A DNA stretch of 64,000 nt from positions 137,239-201,238 of the forward strand of contig CAAFUN010000003.1 of the NCBI GenBank assembly GCA_900766195.1. Reading direction: 5' to 3'. The notes under the pieces were generated by a model, which was not told the DNA's origin, made no database searches, and saw only the letters and a program-made list of their open reading frames with translations. Each line of letters begins with the position of its first letter. Position 1 is the stretch's first letter. Both the position numbers and the translations under genes were made by a program. Source of the DNA: an uncultured Bacteroides sp. Its GTDB lineage: Bacteria; Bacteroidota; Bacteroidia; Bacteroidales; Bacteroidaceae. Of this stretch, positions 53,760 to 63,314 are shown in pieces.

Positions 53760-55427
53760 TTACTTCGAGTTGAGGTAAAGGTTGACTTTCTCGATATTCT
53801 TTTGCAGGGAAACAGCATTGAGCTGCCCGTACGCAAAGGGCTGCAACAACTTCCCGATGGCTTTGGCGTGCCGAGGTTCCGACTTCAATACCTGAATCTT
53901 CTCAAACATCTGTATGCCCTCTATCAACTTTTCGAAACGGGCGGAAGATTCGTTCATTGGATAAACCATGTACGTATCGCCTGCCGCCCAAGTGTGGAAA
54001 CGGGTGTCCTTGTTGGGAGACTCCACCCAACTGTTGTACGCCCACCGCAAATAGCCGTCCAATCCACGCTCCGCCGCTATCAGACCGAAAGTGGAAGCCT
54101 CAATGGGTTGCGAGAAGCTGAATGTATTCGGGAAAGCCTCGGTACAACACGTGTAAAAAGTAGTGATTTCACCCTTTGCCCTACGCGCTTCCACCACTCC
54201 TGCCGGAAACTTATCATCGTAGCCTATGCAATAGTCGAATATCTCACTGTTCAATTTCTCATGATAAACGCCTGCAAGGGAAATCTTATATTGCGGATCG
54301 GCTTTGCGGATTACACGCAGGGCAGCCTTCATGCTCTTCTCCGGACGCTCGTCCATAGCAATTACGGTCTGGTCGAACCAGCCCTTTTCCTTCAGATGCG
54401 AAGCGAAAGCCTTCAGCTTGTTCACCCAGTACTCATCGAATTCAGGACTATCCACATCGAACTTGCGATCCACCATTGCATTGCTCGTCTGGTCGTAGTA
54501 GCGGAAAGTCAGCTCCCAGGGAATCACGGAATAGCAATAGATGTAGGGACGGATACCGCAGGAGCGCATGAACTCTACCCAGCGGTCGAACACCGTATAG
54601 TCGTATATCCAAGTGCCATCGGCACGCTTGATCTCGGTAATCATATTTTCAAAGTAATCATACGTCTGTCCGTTCCACGGCTTATGCGTGATGGAGGCGG
54701 TGATACCCCGCTGCCCTGCCTTCGCCAGACGCTCCATCAACGGACGCATGCCTTCAAAGTGCGCCTTGCTCCAGAGCGGTACGTTTGCCATACGAGCCAC
54801 AGCAAAAGGATTCTGCCACAAGTCCAAGTGGAACTTCTGCTCCCCGGATGCGGGCAGCGTACGATCAATCACTCGGATGGAATAGGGTAATACACCGCAC
54901 ACCTTCTCACCGTATCTGACGGAAATACTTCCTTTATACACTCCGGGAGCGGCATCGCGCGGCACATCAAAAGTGATCCAGACAGGCTGCACCGTCCTGG
55001 CTTCATAGCGCATGGAGCGTATCGACTCTATGCGGTCGGCAACTAGCGAAGAGTCAAACTTGGTATTGTCCGGACGGTGACCGCATCCCCCCTTTCCGTC
55101 TTTATTCAGTTCGTCGGTCATCACGTATCGCATAAAACCAGTAGTGGAGCCGTCCACCCAACGGGTATTCTCCGGCTCGTCCACCGAGAAGCTGACCTCA
55201 CCGTCATTCGTGGACGACCAGATCAGCAATTTGGCATGCAGACGCTCTCCGCGCCATGCCATAAACTGTTGTGTCTTACTATTACCAAACGGAATCGGAC
55301 ACTTCGTCCGATCTATCAGATAATCCGTGGTGCTCCAAGCTACTTGCAACGGGTTTTCCACCGCCATGACTTCCATGCCAAGAAACAGAAAGAAGCAGGC
55401 AAGTAAAGAGGAATAATACTTTTTCAT
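53760..55427 (-). CDS. GH123-like beta-N-acetylgalactosaminidase (DUF4091 C-terminal domain), exported
   Basis: A 555-residue protein from the start that gives a signal peptide (SLLACFFLFLGMEVMA); the frame is open for 84 bp more. An N-terminal beta-sandwich (about residues 25-170) is followed by a barrel ending near 440, with VIAMDERPEKSM at Asp359-Glu360, the adjacent acid pair used for substrate-assisted catalysis in GH123. The C-terminal part (GYLRWAYNSWVESP, TYMVYP) is the DUF4091 region. Family members remove terminal beta-GalNAc from glycosphingolipid or related glycans. It is monocistronic and converges with the NTF2-like gene across repeat array III. Non-GH123 DUF4091 proteins are an alternative. 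Confidence 0.82.
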   Translation of the reverse strand: MKKYYSSLLACFFLFLGMEVMAVENPLQVAWSTTDYLIDRTKCPIPFGNSKTQQFMAWRGERLHAKLLIWSSTNDGEVSFSVDEPENTRWVDGSTTGFMRYVMTDELNKDGKGGCGHRPDNTKFDSSLVADRIESIRSMRYEARTVQPVWITFDVPRDAAPGVYKGSISVRYGEKVCGVLPYSIRVIDRTLPASGEQKFHLDLWQNPFAVARMANVPLWSKAHFEGMRPLMERLAKAGQRGITASITHKPWNGQTYDYFENMITEIKRADGTWIYDYTVFDRWVEFMRSCGIRPYIYCYSVIPWELTFRYYDQTSNAMVDRKFDVDSPEFDEYWVNKLKAFASHLKEKGWFDQTVIAMDERPEKSMKAALRVIRKADPQYKISLAGVYHEKLNSEIFDYCIGYDDKFPAGVVEARRAKGEITTFYTCCTEAFPNTFSFSQPIEASTFGLIAAERGLDGYLRWAYNSWVESPNKDTRFHTWAAGDTYMVYPMNESSARFEKLIEGIQMFEKIQVLKSEPRHAKAIGKLLQPFAYGQLNAVSLQKNIEKVNLYLNSK

Positions 55428-55556
55428 AAATATTTCTTTAGTAAATCGAAACCAAATATAACACAAATCAAGCGCATAATGACACAAAATCAGGCAATAT
55501 CTTTTAAGCAATACTAATAATCCACCTTATTATCATCCGTTTATAGTTGAATTCAC

Positions 55557-55564
55557 TATATTTG
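55557..55564 (+). promoter_or_regulatory. Candidate -7 box (TATATTTG) for the DUF2723 gene
   Basis: Exact TAnnTTTG match 36 bp before the first ATG; no -33 box recognised. Confidence 0.6.
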
Positions 55565-55599
55565 CGCCCGTATATACTTTTTAAGAAGATTACATATTA

Positions 55600-58500
55600 A
55601 TGAATTTCATCCGAATGAAACAGTACAAAACCGTAAACAACCTTGTAGGTTGGATTACATTTCTTATTGCCGCGACAGTTTACTGCATGACGATTGAACC
55701 GACTGCTAGTTTTTGGGATTGCCCGGAGTTTATTACTACCGGTTATAAATTGGAAGTGGGACACCCTCCCGGCGCACCCTTTTTCATGCTGATGGCCAAT
55801 CTGTTTTCTCAATTTGCCTCTGATGCAGGTACCGTAGCAAAAATGGTAAATTACATGAGTGCCCTGATGAGCGGTGCATGTATTTTATTCCTTTTTTGGA
55901 GTATCACCCATCTGGTTCGCAAACTTGTAATCACGGATGAAAATAACATTACCAAAGGACAGTTAATCACAGTAATGGGAAGCGGACTAGTGGGTGCATT
56001 AGCTTATACATTCAGTGATACTTTCTGGTTCAGCGCAGTAGAAGGTGAGGTCTATGCTTTCTCATCCTTGTTTACAGCTGTCGTTTTCTGGCTCATCTTG
56101 AAATGGGAAGATATGGCAGATCAACCACACTCCGACCGTTGGCTCATTCTGATTGCCTACCTTACAGGATTAAGCATTGGCGTCCACTTACTTAACTTAC
56201 TTTGTCTGCCGGCTATTGTACTGGTATATTATTATAAGAAAGTTCCCAACGCTAATGTTAAAGGTTCGCTGATGGCATTAGTAGCTTCCATGGTTCTGGT
56301 TGCCGCTGTACTTTACGGCATTGTACCGGGCATTGTGAAAGTGGGAGGATGGTTCGAACTCTTCTTTGTCAATACGCTGGGTATGTCTTTCAACAGCGGT
56401 GTTATTGTTTACATTATTGTACTGGCAGCGACACTTATATGGGGTATCTACGAAAGCTTCACGGAAAAGAGTCCCAACAGGATGTGCCTCTCTTTCGTAT
56501 TGACTGTTGCACTGCTAGGTATTCCTTTCTACGGACATGGAACAAGTTCTGTTCTCATCGGTATTATAGTTTTACTGGCTCTATTTATCTACCTTACTCC
56601 AAAGACGCAAGAAAAAATAAAGCAGAAATACCGCATTTCAGCTCGCACATTGAACACTTCTTTACTGTGCACAATGATGATTGTTATCGGTTATTCCTCT
56701 TACGCACTTATTGTGATACGTTCGGTAGCCAATACACCAATGGATCAAAACTCTCCAGAGGACATCTTTACTCTCGGTGAATATCTGGGACGTGAACAAT
56801 ATGGCACACGCCCATTATTCTACGGACCTGCATTTTCTTCAAAGGTGGCTCTTGACGTGAAAGATGGCTATTGTGAACCTCGTGTAGCAAGCAGCGATAC
56901 CAAATATATCCGTAAAGAGAAAGCCAATCCGAACGAAAAAGACAAATATATTGAGATACCCGGACGAGTAGAATACGAATATGCTCAAAACATGTTCTTC
57001 CCTCGTATGTATAGCAGTCAGCATGCCGGTTTGTATAAGGAGTGGATGGATATTAAGGGATATGATGTGCCCTATGACCAATGCGGAGATATGGTTATGG
57101 TGAACATGCCTAATCAATGGGAAAACATCAAATTCTTCTTCTCCTACCAGCTCAATTGGATGTATTGGCGCTATTTCATGTGGAATTTTGCCGGACGACA
57201 AAATGACTTACAAGGAAGCGGAGAGATAGAACATGGCAACTGGATCACAGGAATATCTTTCATAGACAACTGGCTGGTGGGTAACCAAAACCAGCTACCT
57301 CAGGAACTGAAAGCCAACAAAGGGCATAATGTATTTTACTGTCTGCCGCTACTGCTGGGTATCATTGGTTTGTTCTGGCAAGCCTATCGTGGACAAAAGG
57401 GAATCCAGCAATTCTGGGTCGTATTTTTCCTCTTCTTTATGACGGGAATAGCCATTGTACTCTACCTCAACCAGACTCCGGCACAGCCCCGTGAACGCGA
57501 CTATGCCTACGCGGGATCATTCTATGCCTTTGCTATCTGGATAGGTATGGGAGTTGCAGGCCTTGTGAAGCTGTTACAACGCTACGGAAAGATAAAGGAA
57601 CTCCCTGCAGCGCTCATTGCATCTATTGCTTGCTTGTGTGTACCCATACAAATGGCAAGCCAGACATGGGATGACCACGACCGTAGTAATCGTTACCTCT
57701 GTCGTGACTTTGGGCAAAACTACCTAATGACATTACAAGAAAAGGGTAACCCAGTAATCTTTACAAATGGAGATAATGATACCTTCCCATTGTGGTACAA
57801 CCAAGAAACAGAGGGGGTTCGTACGGATACTCGTACCTGCAACCTAAGTTACTTGCAAACAGACTGGTATATTGACCAAATGAAACGTCCTGCTTACAAT
57901 TCTCCTTCGCTTCCTATTACCTGGGACCGTATGGAATATGTAGAAGGTACCAACGAATATGTATCCATACGCCCTGACTATAAAAAGAGCATCGATGCTC
58001 TCTATGCAGAAGCCAAGCAGAAAGCTTTGGATGGAAATAAAGAGACATTGATTAACTTGCAGAAGGAGTTCGGTGAAGATCCTTACGAACTGAAGAACAT
58101 TCTGAAATACTGGGTACGCGGTAAACGTGAAGATCTGAAAGTGATTCCTACTGACAGCATCGTGATGAAAGTGGATAAGGAAGCAGTACGCCGTAGCGGC
58201 ATGCTGATACCAGGCGATTCTATTCCCGACTATATGACCATCTCGCTAAAAGGCAAACGCGCACTTTACAAGAGTGAGCTGATGATGTTGGAAATGCTTG
58301 CCGAGTCTAACTGGGAACGCCCACTTTACATGGCTATCACTGTAGGCACGGAGAATCACCTCAACATGGACAATCACTTCATTCAGGAAGGATTGGCATA
58401 CCGTTTTACTCCATTCGACACCAATAAGACAGGTGTTAAAGTCGACAGTGAAAAGATGTATGACAACCTGATGCATAAGTTTAAATTTGGTGGTATAGAC

Positions 58501-58959
58501 AGACCGGGCATCTATATTGATGAGAATGCAATGAGAATGTGCTATTCTCACCGTCGCATCTTCTCCCTGCTTGTTTCCCAACTCATACAGGAAGGAAAGA
58601 AGGATAAAGCACTTAATGCTTTGACCTACGTTCAGAAAATGATTCCTAATCAGAACGTACCTTATGACTGGCAAAACGGATCAGTACAGATGGCGGAAGC
58701 ATATTACCAATTGGGTAAAGAAGCGCAAGGCGATGAGATACTGAAAGTTCTTGCCGACAAAGCTGTAGAATACATGACGTGGTATCTCAGTTTGGACGAC
58801 AGCCGATTCTCTATCTCTACCCACGAGTTCGAGTACCATTGGGCATTGCTTAATGAAGAAGTAAAATTAATGAAGAAATACAACTCAAAATTAACCAAAA
58901 CCTACGAACAGAAAGTTGAACAATTGTACAACTTATACGCAGGACGGCTAAAAAAATAG
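55600..58959 (+). CDS. DUF2723 polytopic membrane protein (GT117-like, possible protein O-mannosyltransferase relative)
   Basis: A 1119-residue protein; an ATG 15 bp downstream is an equally good start. The N-terminal ~170 residues are the DUF2723 domain (FLIAATVYCMTIEPTASFWDCPEFI, GHPPGAPFFMLMANLFSQF) whose Asp/Glu after the first helix and HPPG motif resemble GT-C glycosyltransferases. About a dozen membrane helices extend to residue 680. TPAQPRERDYAYAGSFYAFAIW is the conserved central block. The C-terminal 400 residues are soluble, with helical TPR-like repeats (LNALTYVQKMIPNQN, AEAYYQLGKEAQGDEIL). Bacteroidetes have a general protein O-glycosylation system; a link is plausible but unproven. 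Confidence 0.9.
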   Translation: MNFIRMKQYKTVNNLVGWITFLIAATVYCMTIEPTASFWDCPEFITTGYKLEVGHPPGAPFFMLMANLFSQFASDAGTVAKMVNYMSALMSGACILFLFWSITHLVRKLVITDENNITKGQLITVMGSGLVGALAYTFSDTFWFSAVEGEVYAFSSLFTAVVFWLILKWEDMADQPHSDRWLILIAYLTGLSIGVHLLNLLCLPAIVLVYYYKKVPNANVKGSLMALVASMVLVAAVLYGIVPGIVKVGGWFELFFVNTLGMSFNSGVIVYIIVLAATLIWGIYESFTEKSPNRMCLSFVLTVALLGIPFYGHGTSSVLIGIIVLLALFIYLTPKTQEKIKQKYRISARTLNTSLLCTMMIVIGYSSYALIVIRSVANTPMDQNSPEDIFTLGEYLGREQYGTRPLFYGPAFSSKVALDVKDGYCEPRVASSDTKYIRKEKANPNEKDKYIEIPGRVEYEYAQNMFFPRMYSSQHAGLYKEWMDIKGYDVPYDQCGDMVMVNMPNQWENIKFFFSYQLNWMYWRYFMWNFAGRQNDLQGSGEIEHGNWITGISFIDNWLVGNQNQLPQELKANKGHNVFYCLPLLLGIIGLFWQAYRGQKGIQQFWVVFFLFFMTGIAIVLYLNQTPAQPRERDYAYAGSFYAFAIWIGMGVAGLVKLLQRYGKIKELPAALIASIACLCVPIQMASQTWDDHDRSNRYLCRDFGQNYLMTLQEKGNPVIFTNGDNDTFPLWYNQETEGVRTDTRTCNLSYLQTDWYIDQMKRPAYNSPSLPITWDRMEYVEGTNEYVSIRPDYKKSIDALYAEAKQKALDGNKETLINLQKEFGEDPYELKNILKYWVRGKREDLKVIPTDSIVMKVDKEAVRRSGMLIPGDSIPDYMTISLKGKRALYKSELMMLEMLAESNWERPLYMAITVGTENHLNMDNHFIQEGLAYRFTPFDTNKTGVKVDSEKMYDNLMHKFKFGGIDRPGIYIDENAMRMCYSHRRIFSLLVSQLIQEGKKDKALNALTYVQKMIPNQNVPYDWQNGSVQMAEAYYQLGKEAQGDEILKVLADKAVEYMTWYLSLDDSRFSISTHEFEYHWALLNEEVKLMKKYNSKLTKTYEQKVEQLYNLYAGRLKK

Positions 58960-58965
58960 TGATTT

Positions 58966-59089
58966 CCTGCTAGTGATTAATGATTGGCATATCTCAAAAT
59001 GGTATTAATGATTAGTGAATATGTACATTGCGTACTATCCTTATCATAGTCGATGAACCATCAGTTGCTTATCATTAATCATTAGCAGG
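58966..59089. repeat. 124-bp inverted-repeat element
   Basis: A 19-bp arm, CCTGCTAGTGATTAATGAT, is repeated in inverted form at the far end with one mismatch; the internal sequence contains another TTAATGATTAGTGA copy in direct orientation. It fills the gap between the DUF2723 and deacetylase genes. MITE-like in size; no transposase nearby. Confidence 0.65.
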
Positions 59090-59121
59090 TAATTATTAGC
59101 CGCTAACAAACAGCTAACTAC

Positions 59122-59736
59122 ATGTTTATAGAACAACCGCCTGAGTTTGTCCGTAAATTGTATCCAGCTGCCATTTGGAGAATGAATCCAGAGCAGAAAG
59201 CCGTTTATCTGACTTTTGATGATGGACCCATTCCCGAAGTGACTCCTTGGGTATTGGATTTATTAGATAAACACGAAATAAAAGCCACCTTCTTCATGGT
59301 GGGAGACAATATACGCAAACACCCTGATATCTTCCAAATGGTAGTAGAACGCGGTCACCGCATAGGCAACCACACGTTCAACCATATCCGTGGATTTGAA
59401 TACTCTTCAGGTAATTATATGGCTAATACGGATAAAGCCAACAAATTAATGAAAACTAACCTCTTCCGCCCACCTCATGGGCATATGAGATGGCTACAAT
59501 ACATGACATTGCGTCGACATTATAAAATAGTGATGTGGGATTTAGTGACTCGCGACTATAGCAAGAAACTTCGCGGTCCACAAGTTCTTGCCAATGTAAT
59601 GCGCTATGCCCGCAATGGCTCTATCATTACTTTCCATGATTCTTTAAAATCGTGGGACAACGGAAACCTGCAATATGCCTTGCCACGAGCAATTGACTTC
59701 TTAAAAGAAGAAGGATATGAGTTTAAACGTTTATAA
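59122..59736 (+). CDS. NodB-domain polysaccharide deacetylase
   Basis: A 204-residue carbohydrate esterase 4 protein. Motif 1 is YLTFDDGPIPEVTPW (catalytic Asp and metal Asp), motif 2 GNHTFNHIRG (two metal His) and motif 3 FRPPHGHMRW. MWDLVTRDYSKK and IITFHDSLKSW complete the site. There is no signal peptide, unusual for peptidoglycan or chitin deacetylases, so the substrate may be a cytoplasmic or lipid-linked sugar. It follows the inverted-repeat element and has its own bidirectional terminator downstream. Confidence 0.92.
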   Translation: MFIEQPPEFVRKLYPAAIWRMNPEQKAVYLTFDDGPIPEVTPWVLDLLDKHEIKATFFMVGDNIRKHPDIFQMVVERGHRIGNHTFNHIRGFEYSSGNYMANTDKANKLMKTNLFRPPHGHMRWLQYMTLRRHYKIVMWDLVTRDYSKKLRGPQVLANVMRYARNGSIITFHDSLKSWDNGNLQYALPRAIDFLKEEGYEFKRL

Positions 59737-59986
59737 ATTGCATGTTACTCAAGTATATATCTAGCGCGTTGGGATAATGAATTCTGCCTATAAGATTGTC
59801 AATACAAGCCAAGAGTATATCAAGCACATCCTTAAATAAAGCAAGATAAATACAATTATGGTAAGGGCAAGTAAATTATTGCAAGGACAAATTTAGCCAA
59901 ACGATAACGACTTAAAATAAGCTAAGCGGGATACAGATATCCAATAAAGAAATATTTCGGGAAAGAGTCCATACCAAATGTTTTTT

Positions 59987-60036
59987 AAAAGAGATGACCC
60001 TAATTGCAATGTTTTGCAATTAGGGTCATCTCTTTT
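59987..60036. terminator. Bidirectional rho-independent terminator
   Basis: A 23-bp perfect stem (arm begins AAAAGAGATGACCC) with a TGTT loop and T-runs on both strands, between the convergent deacetylase and DUF4861 genes. The other ~250 bases of this gap hold only A-rich sequence with a few GCAAG-type words and no gene. Confidence 0.95.
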
Positions 60037-60096
60037 TAAAGGACGATTATTTATTCAAGATTTCAAAATAATCCTTTCTTAAGGTACCTTGGAGAA

Positions 60097-61353
60097 TTAT
60101 TTCAGTGTTACCTTCAACGGATTACGTACTTTCTTGGCAAAGCCTGCCATATAGCTGTTCCAAGCATCGGCAGTTTTTATATCAGCTTTGCTCCAGCCTG
60201 CACCCCAATAATACTCAAACTCGGCACCCGGTTCGTAATCGCTAATAGCTAGCACATGACCGTCGGCACCACCACGCAACTCTTTCTTCTCCTTATCTGA
60301 AAATAGAACACTTTTAGCTTCCTTTACCATAGCAGGAAAAGCAGCGCCTACAAAGATCTTTCCATTATCCACCGTCTTATCTAGCGGATCTGTAGGGTCA
60401 ACATAAGTTATATAACCATCCTTAGCGTTTGCAGCTACAGCGCCGTTATCATGCAATACAATGCCGACTGCTATAGGCAAAGCTTCTCTTAAACTGCTAT
60501 AAGAAACAACAGTCTTGTTCAGATGAGAACCTGCATCTAAAGTAACTAATCGAGTCTCCACCACAGAGGTATCGCTTCTTACAGTCAACGGATTGTAGAC
60601 CAGCTTCACTGTAAAACGTAAAGGTCCATTATCCAGTATCTCCTGCGTCTTATAACAATATGGATAAATAATAGTATCTCCACACATCAATGCAGCAGTA
60701 CCTCCGCCAAGCGTGGGCCCCACTTTATAGCAATCCAAACCATTGCCATGATCCACATGATAAGATACCGATCTATATAATGCAGCTGCTGCCTTCGGAT
60801 CCGTCTTTTTCAGTGCTTCTATTTTTGCTTTTGTTTCCGGATTCAGTTCGCTATTATAACGGTCTTCCACTACGGGTTCAACAGTATTATACTTCGTCCA
60901 TACATCATAGCCAAAAGCACGCTCACCCGTTTTCTGCAATGCGGGTCCGTAAGTGCGAAAAGCTACTAGATCGTTTTCCCACGCTACATCATCCACACGT
61001 TCGGGATAGTACTTACCACAAGCTCTTACCTCAAATTCCTTTGGAGTGCCAGCTTGTATAGTATAAGTAGAGGTTCCATTTGCCGCAACAGTAGTCGGAA
61101 ATACAACTTTCTCGTCATAAGTAATTTGATAAGGAATCTGTTCTCCCTTTTCATCCATAACAACAATCTGCGCTGTGTCAGCTAACTTCAGTTTGTTAAA
61201 CACCTCGCTTGCCGAAACTTCAACCATCTCATTGGTACGTTCGATAGCCAACGGATTGCTTACTGTAATGGTGAGAGTTTGCTTGCCATTGCTACATCCA
61301 AAGCAAGTAAACAATAGTGTAATTAAAAGAAATAGATTCTTCATAATCTTCAT
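60097..61353 (-). CDS. DUF4861-domain lipoprotein, uronate-associated
   Basis: A 418-residue protein; a second ATG 9 bp inside is an alternative start. The signal LLITLLFTCFGC gives a lipidated Cys20. The rest is beta-rich with QIPYQITYDEKVVFP, FRTYGPALQKTGERAFGYDVWTKY and the late FEYYWGAGWSKAD typical of DUF4861. The domain is common beside pectin-derived uronate genes and is thought to be a lyase or hydrolase; I do not know of a proven activity. It is 27 bp after kduD on the same strand. Confidence 0.85.
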   Translation of the reverse strand: MKIMKNLFLLITLLFTCFGCSNGKQTLTITVSNPLAIERTNEMVEVSASEVFNKLKLADTAQIVVMDEKGEQIPYQITYDEKVVFPTTVAANGTSTYTIQAGTPKEFEVRACGKYYPERVDDVAWENDLVAFRTYGPALQKTGERAFGYDVWTKYNTVEPVVEDRYNSELNPETKAKIEALKKTDPKAAAALYRSVSYHVDHGNGLDCYKVGPTLGGGTAALMCGDTIIYPYCYKTQEILDNGPLRFTVKLVYNPLTVRSDTSVVETRLVTLDAGSHLNKTVVSYSSLREALPIAVGIVLHDNGAVAANAKDGYITYVDPTDPLDKTVDNGKIFVGAAFPAMVKEAKSVLFSDKEKKELRGGADGHVLAISDYEPGAEFEYYWGAGWSKADIKTADAWNSYMAGFAKKVRNPLKVTLK

Positions 61354-61380
61354 TTTGAATAAACTTCTTTTGCGAACCTA

Positions 61381-62175
61381 TTACTTAGGTTGTTTACCAA
61401 TATAAGCCAATATACCTCCGTCAACATAGAGTACATGACCATTCACAAAATTTGAAGCATCGGAAGCCAAGAATACGGCAGGTCCCATAAGATCTTCGGG
61501 AGTACCCCAGCGTGCAGCAGGAGTCTTGGCTATAATGAACGAGTCGAACGGATGAGGAGAACCATCAGCCTGCTTTTCACGAAGCGGTGCAGTCTGAGGA
61601 GTTGCAATATAACCCGGGCCTATACCGTTACACTGGATGTTGAATTCTCCATATTCGGAAGCAATATTACGGGTCAACATCTTCAAGCCACCCTTTGCTG
61701 CTGCATAAGCTGAAACTGTTTCGCGCCCCAGTTCGCTCATCATAGAACAGATGTTAATGATCTTTCCATGTCCTTTTTTAATCATAGAAGGAATAACAGC
61801 CTTTGATACGATAAACGGTGCGTTCAAATCCACATCAATTACTTGGCGGAATTCAGCAGCAGACATTTCACACATCGGGATACGTTTAATGATACCGGCA
61901 TTGTTTACCAAAATGTCAATAACGCCAACTTCCTTTTCTATCTGAGCCACCAAGGCGTTAACCTGCTCCTCATTAGTCACATCGCACATATATCCTTTGG
62001 CATCAATACCTTCGGCTTTATAAGCAGCTATGCCTTTATCAATAATCTCCTGCTTGATGTCGTTAAAAACAATTTTAGCACCGGCCTTAGCAAAAGCTGT
62101 GGCCAAAGCGAAACCAATACCATAGGAAGCACCTGTTATGAGGGCCACCTTGCCTTCTAATGAAAAGTTTACCAT
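61381..62175 (-). CDS. kduD: 2-dehydro-3-deoxy-D-gluconate dehydrogenase-type SDR (KduD-like)
   Basis: A 264-residue SDR. ITGASYGIGFALATAFAKAGA is the nucleotide motif, NNAGIIKRIPM and the Ser in NICSMMSELG, with Tyr/Lys in SAYAAAKGGLKML. The fixed pattern EFNIQCNGIGPGYIATPQT and AARWGTPEDLMGPAVFLASDAS match KduD/gluconate 5-dehydrogenases. KduD reduces 5-keto-4-deoxyuronate-derived diketogluconate to KDG. It lies between kduI (225 bp upstream) and the DUF4861 gene. Gluconate 5-dehydrogenase is the main alternative, but the kduI neighbour settles it. Confidence 0.9.
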   Translation of the reverse strand: MVNFSLEGKVALITGASYGIGFALATAFAKAGAKIVFNDIKQEIIDKGIAAYKAEGIDAKGYMCDVTNEEQVNALVAQIEKEVGVIDILVNNAGIIKRIPMCEMSAAEFRQVIDVDLNAPFIVSKAVIPSMIKKGHGKIINICSMMSELGRETVSAYAAAKGGLKMLTRNIASEYGEFNIQCNGIGPGYIATPQTAPLREKQADGSPHPFDSFIIAKTPAARWGTPEDLMGPAVFLASDASNFVNGHVLYVDGGILAYIGKQPK

Positions 62176-62399
62176 GATCTATTAATTATATTAGGTTGAT
62201 TAAAATACATTTGTACAATACGTTTCGCAAATGACGCTCACTTAGATTCTATTTAATATTTTTCAAATATCTTTCAAAAAGCTGTTTTACAAATATTTCC
62301 TTTATTTATCATCTAGCCATTCGCTAAAAAAGCAAGATAATAATCCTCAAAAAGCAGTCATTTATCTAAAGTAGATAAAATTTAGACAGACACTTAAAG

Positions 62400-63242
62400 T
62401 TACTTTAAGTCGGTTATTAACGAAAAGTCTTGATCCCCATAATCAAGATTCTCGCCACCCATACCCCAAATAAAGGTATAATTATGTGTTGCTGCTGCTG
62501 AATGAATAGACCATTCGGGCGACAGTACAGCTTGATCTCCCTTCATCCAGATGTGACGGGTTTCGTCTACTTGTCCCATGAAGTGACATACAGCATGTTC
62601 CTCGGGCACTTCAAAATAGAAGTAAGCCTCCATCCGACGACTATGCACATGAGCCGGCATAGTATTCCATACACTACCGGGAGCCAATTCCGTCATTCCC
62701 ATTTGCAACTGGCAAGTAGGAAGCACTTGGCTTACAAGCATTTTATTAATATTACGGTGATTGGAACCTTCCAAGCTACCCATCTCAGCCACTACAGCAT
62801 CCTTTTTTGTTACTTTGTGGTCGGGATAGTTGCGGTGTGCGGTGGTAGAGTTAAAATAGAATTTAGCAGGCTTCTTTTCATCCATGCTCTCAAAAGTAAC
62901 CTCACGATCACCTGAGCCCAGATAAAGAGCTTCTTTATAGCCTAACTCAAAAACGGCGTTACCTGCCTTTACCACTCCGGTACCACCAACATTAAATATA
63001 CCCATTTCACGGCGAGTGAGGAAAAATGGAGCTTTCAAAGGATCAATGGCTTCCAGCGTCAAGACTTCACCTACAGGCATCGCCCCACCTACTATCATAC
63101 GATCGTACATCGAATATACCATATTTACTTCATTTGCAGAAAAGATTTTCTCAATAAGAAAATCACGACGGATACGTTGAGTATCATAGTTCTTTGCATC
63201 CTCTGGATGGGCAGCATAACGAATTTCGTAGTTCGTTTTCAT
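62400..63242 (-). CDS. kduI: 5-dehydro-4-deoxy-D-glucuronate isomerase
   Basis: A 280-residue cupin isomerase. The zinc ligands line up with characterised KduI: His198 and His200 in MPAHVHSRRME, Glu205, and His247 in EWSIHSAA. YEIRYAAHPEDAKNYDTQRIRRDFL and IFNVGGTGVV are also typical. It converts the unsaturated uronate product of pectin, alginate or glycosaminoglycan lyases to the diketo sugar used by KduD. No lyase gene is in the window, so substrate must come from loci elsewhere. Confidence 0.96.
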   Translation of the reverse strand: MKTNYEIRYAAHPEDAKNYDTQRIRRDFLIEKIFSANEVNMVYSMYDRMIVGGAMPVGEVLTLEAIDPLKAPFFLTRREMGIFNVGGTGVVKAGNAVFELGYKEALYLGSGDREVTFESMDEKKPAKFYFNSTTAHRNYPDHKVTKKDAVVAEMGSLEGSNHRNINKMLVSQVLPTCQLQMGMTELAPGSVWNTMPAHVHSRRMEAYFYFEVPEEHAVCHFMGQVDETRHIWMKGDQAVLSPEWSIHSAAATHNYTFIWGMGGENLDYGDQDFSLITDLK

Positions 63243-63306
63243 AATTTATAAAGTTTATAGGATGATTAATCAATTGTCAATATACACTTCGTTTGCGTAC
63301 ACAATG

Positions 63307-63314
63307 CAAATGTA
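63307..63314 (-). promoter_or_regulatory. Candidate -7 box (TACATTTG) for kduI
   Basis: Exact minus-strand TAnnTTTG match about 65 bp before the kduI start. A perfect 12-bp palindrome TACAATATTGTA lies further upstream at 63359-63370 and a similar TTGTACAATA lies upstream of kduD near 62211, so a shared operator is possible. Confidence 0.5.

Noticed and set aside
53694..54890. 398-codon plus-strand frame
   Set aside because: It is antisense to the GH123-like gene, which has a signal peptide and catalytic motifs; the frame has no recognisable domain.
59838..59940. Possible fifth 22-bp array (GCAAG/GACAA words)
   Set aside because: Spacing is irregular (20, 23 and 25 bp) and units are not clearly palindromic.
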